A stretch of DNA of 22,937 nt, from contig CALCTW010000011.1 in NCBI GenBank assembly GCA_937907055.1, forward strand, positions 1 through 22,937, given 5' to 3'. Under the pieces are notes generated by a model that ran no database searches, had not been told where the DNA came from, and was given only the letters and a program-made list of their open reading frames with translations. The DNA comes from an uncultured Clostridia bacterium (GTDB taxonomy: Bacteria > Bacillota > Clostridia > Christensenellales > Aristaeellaceae). The translations under genes and the position numbers were made by a program. Every line of letters starts with the position of its first letter. Positions within the stretch are counted from its first letter, which is position 1. Shown piece by piece: positions 21,193 through 22,937 of this stretch.

Positions 21193-22842
21193 ATGTATAC
21201 GATCATTAACGGTGAAAACAAAAAAACATTTGATCACGCGCTGACAGCGGGAGAGATCCTGCAGACGATGTGCCCTAAAACGGACGCGCTGGCCTGTCTG
21301 CTGGACGGACAACTGCTGGAACTGAATAATCTGGTATGCAGGGACGCGCGCGTTTCGCCTGTTACCTACGCGGATGACGAGGGACGGCGGATCTACGAGC
21401 GCGGCGTTCGCTTTATTCTGCTGCTGGCGGCCCGGCGTGTGCTGCCGGGGCTGAAGATCCGTATCGAGAATTCGCTTGGATACGGCGTGTATATGCGCCT
21501 TGTGCAGAAGGAAGTGACAGAGGAAGAACTGGCGCTTCTTGAAAAGGAGATGCATGCTCTTGTCAGCATGGATCTGCCGTTCATCAAGGAAAAGTGGACG
21601 CGTGAGCGCGCGCTTGAGTATTTCACGGCGCAGGGCGCGGAGGATAAGGTGAAGCTGCTTTCCTATCGCCCGTACGACTGGTTCTATGTATATAACTGCG
21701 GCGGTATGGCGGAATACTTCTATGGCGCCATGCCTGTTTCGACAGGATGCGTGAAGGCTTTCAGTCTCTGGAAATGCCGCGATGGTTTTGTGATGCAGCT
21801 TCCTTCTCCGGAAAGCCCCGACAAGCCGGCTCCCGCGGTGGAGCGTCCGCGTCATCTGGCGGCCTTTGATGAATCGAATGAGTGGTGCCGTATTCTGCGC
21901 TGCACCAATGTGACCGATGTGAATGAAATGATCCGCAGCGGGACATTCAGGGAGTTTATCCGCGTAAACGAAGCATTGCAGGATAAATCTGCTGCCGCTG
22001 TCGCGGAGAAGGTGGCCCGGAAAGGCGCGCGGGCGGTCTTTATCGCGGGACCGTCTTCCAGCGGAAAGACGACCTTTGCCAATCGTCTCCGCATTCAATT
22101 GCGCGTGCTGGGATATAATCCAAAACTGATCTCGCTGGATGATTTCTATCTGGATCGGAAGGATCTGCCGCTGGAAGCCGACGGAAAGCCGGATTTGGAG
22201 GCGCTGACCGCGCTGGATGTGCCGATGATCCGCAAGTGTGTGGGAGAACTGCTGGACGGAAAAACAGTAGAGATGCCGCTTTATGATTTCCATACCCAGA
22301 GCCGTAAGCCGGAAGGCGTGATGATGAATCTGGCGAAGGATGAGCTGCTGATCGTAGAGGGCATTCACGGATTGAATCCCGCGCTTCATACTGCTTTCGA
22401 TCCCGGACTGATCTTCAAGGTATTCATCACGGAACTGACCTGCCTGAACCTGGATGATCATAACCGGATCCGTACCACCGACGCCAGGCTGATGAGAAGG
22501 ATCGTGAGGGATCATCAGTTCCGCGGAACACCCCCGGTGGATACACTGGCAATGTGGGCCAGTGTGCGCCGCGGCGAAGAAAAGTGGATCTTCCCCTATC
22601 AGGAACAGGCGGATGTGGTCTTCAATTCGGTGCTTCATTATGAACTGCCCTTTATCCGGAACATCGCTTACGATCTTTTGAAGCGCATTCCCGCGGACAA
22701 CCCCTATCATCTGGTGTCACAGCGTCTGATCAAGATCCTGAATTATATTCTGCCCGCGCCGGTGAACGCCATGACGGAGATCCCGCCGCTGAGTATTCTG
22801 CGCGAGTTCATCGGAGGCAATACCTTCTACGCGGAATCGTGA
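21193..22842 (+). CDS. Uridine kinase-like nucleoside kinase with N-terminal TGS and tRNA-synthetase-editing-like domains
   Basis: The 549-residue protein combines three parts. Residues 1-60 resemble a TGS domain ('IINGENKKTFDHALTAGEIL'). About 65-225 resembles the second additional domain of threonyl-tRNA synthetase ('GVRFILLLAARRVLPGLKIRIE', 'LPFIKEKWTRERALEYF', 'FYGAMPVSTGCVKAFSLWK'). From about 275 comes a uridine kinase/PRK domain with Walker A 'GPSSSGKTT' (286-294), 'LDDFY', 'PLYDFHTQSR' and 'LLIVEGIHGLNP'. This layout is a known family, thought to phosphorylate nucleosides. I chose ATG 21193 because AGAGGTG lies 7 nt upstream and TGS starts there; an in-frame ATG at 21103 would sit inside the exonuclease gene. 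It is probably co-transcribed with it. Confidence 0.93.
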   Translation: MYTIINGENKKTFDHALTAGEILQTMCPKTDALACLLDGQLLELNNLVCRDARVSPVTYADDEGRRIYERGVRFILLLAARRVLPGLKIRIENSLGYGVYMRLVQKEVTEEELALLEKEMHALVSMDLPFIKEKWTRERALEYFTAQGAEDKVKLLSYRPYDWFYVYNCGGMAEYFYGAMPVSTGCVKAFSLWKCRDGFVMQLPSPESPDKPAPAVERPRHLAAFDESNEWCRILRCTNVTDVNEMIRSGTFREFIRVNEALQDKSAAAVAEKVARKGARAVFIAGPSSSGKTTFANRLRIQLRVLGYNPKLISLDDFYLDRKDLPLEADGKPDLEALTALDVPMIRKCVGELLDGKTVEMPLYDFHTQSRKPEGVMMNLAKDELLIVEGIHGLNPALHTAFDPGLIFKVFITELTCLNLDDHNRIRTTDARLMRRIVRDHQFRGTPPVDTLAMWASVRRGEEKWIFPYQEQADVVFNSVLHYELPFIRNIAYDLLKRIPADNPYHLVSQRLIKILNYILPAPVNAMTEIPPLSILREFIGGNTFYAES

Positions 22843-22863
22843 CCGACGATGATATAACAAAAA

Positions 22864-22883
22864 AAGCAGCCGCAGGGCTGCTT
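22864..22883 (+). terminator. First of two tandem hairpins after the kinase gene
   Basis: An 8-bp stem AAGCAGCC/GGCTGCTT (22864-22871 with 22876-22883) has a GCAG loop. It is preceded by an A-run but followed by CTTCAGACC, so it lacks a T-tail on the plus strand. On the minus strand it would be followed by TTTTTGTT, so it may terminate leftward transcription entering from outside the window. Confidence 0.7.
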
Positions 22884-22900
22884 CAGACCATCAACAAAGT

Positions 22901-22937
22901 AAAGCGTCTGTGCAAAAAAAAGCACAGGCGCTTTTTG
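22901..22937 (+). terminator. Rho-independent terminator at the right edge, A8 loop
   Basis: A 13-bp stem AAAGCGTCTGTGC/GCACAGGCGCTTT (22901-22913 with 22922-22934, one G-U) encloses a loop of eight adenines and is followed by T residues at the window edge. It is the main terminator of the kinase transcript; the T-run continues to the last bases visible. Confidence 0.85.

Overview
The window looks like core chromosome from a moderately GC-rich Bacillota (Firmicutes) bacterium, most likely an uncultured gut-type member of the Clostridia. The evidence is strong GGAGG-type ribosome binding sites, sigma-A-like promoters, a COG2509 flavoprotein, a PrdX-type prolyl-tRNA deacylase, a TGS/uridine-kinase fusion, a flotillin, an RpiR regulator next to a BaiN-like flavoprotein, and cofactor-independent phosphoglycerate mutase. 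The taxonomic guess is inference from gene content only. I see no rRNA, tRNA, CRISPR array, transposase or phage gene.

Layout. At 3-980 a gene runs in from the left edge. It joins a DUF4015 (putative glycoside hydrolase) N-terminal part to the C-terminal half of a metallo-beta-lactamase-fold hydrolase that lacks its metal-binding HxHxDH segment. A bidirectional terminator separates it from a minus-strand EamA/DMT transporter (1240-2139) with a possible 61-codon gene behind it. The plus strand then carries truA, an M18 aminopeptidase and a prolyl-tRNA deacylase. A second bidirectional terminator faces a minus-strand group reading dnaX, COG2509 flavoprotein, secreted DUF2927 protein. From the divergent dnaX/gpmI promoter region, gpmI, a zinc-ribbon membrane protein and dut run rightward with ATGA stop/start overlaps.

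From 12058 to 15611 the genes are on the minus strand: an atypical Ser/Thr kinase, a flotillin with a structured leader, and a membrane-anchored protein of unknown function. From 15809 to the end they are on the plus strand: a fused ThrE-type exporter, surE, an rpiR-type regulator overlapping a BaiN-like flavoprotein, a DEDDh 3'-5' exonuclease with a zinc ribbon, and a nucleoside kinase followed by tandem hairpins.

Most genes are housekeeping: tRNA modification and editing, DNA replication, nucleotide pool care (dut, surE, nucleoside kinase), glycolysis and peptide turnover. gpmI and the M18 gene use AAG and CCC codons far more than neighbours such as truA, which suggests high expression. No gene gives strong evidence for a new multi-gene system. 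The least explained signals are cis-regulatory: a four-part nested dyad over the rpiR-type promoter, a leader of four consecutive hairpins plus 21-bp-spaced direct repeats at the flotillin gene, and a compact leader before the ThrE gene. The chimeric gene at the left edge also deserves attention. No gene-free stretch exceeds 300 bases; the larger gaps are covered by the promoter, leader and terminator entries.
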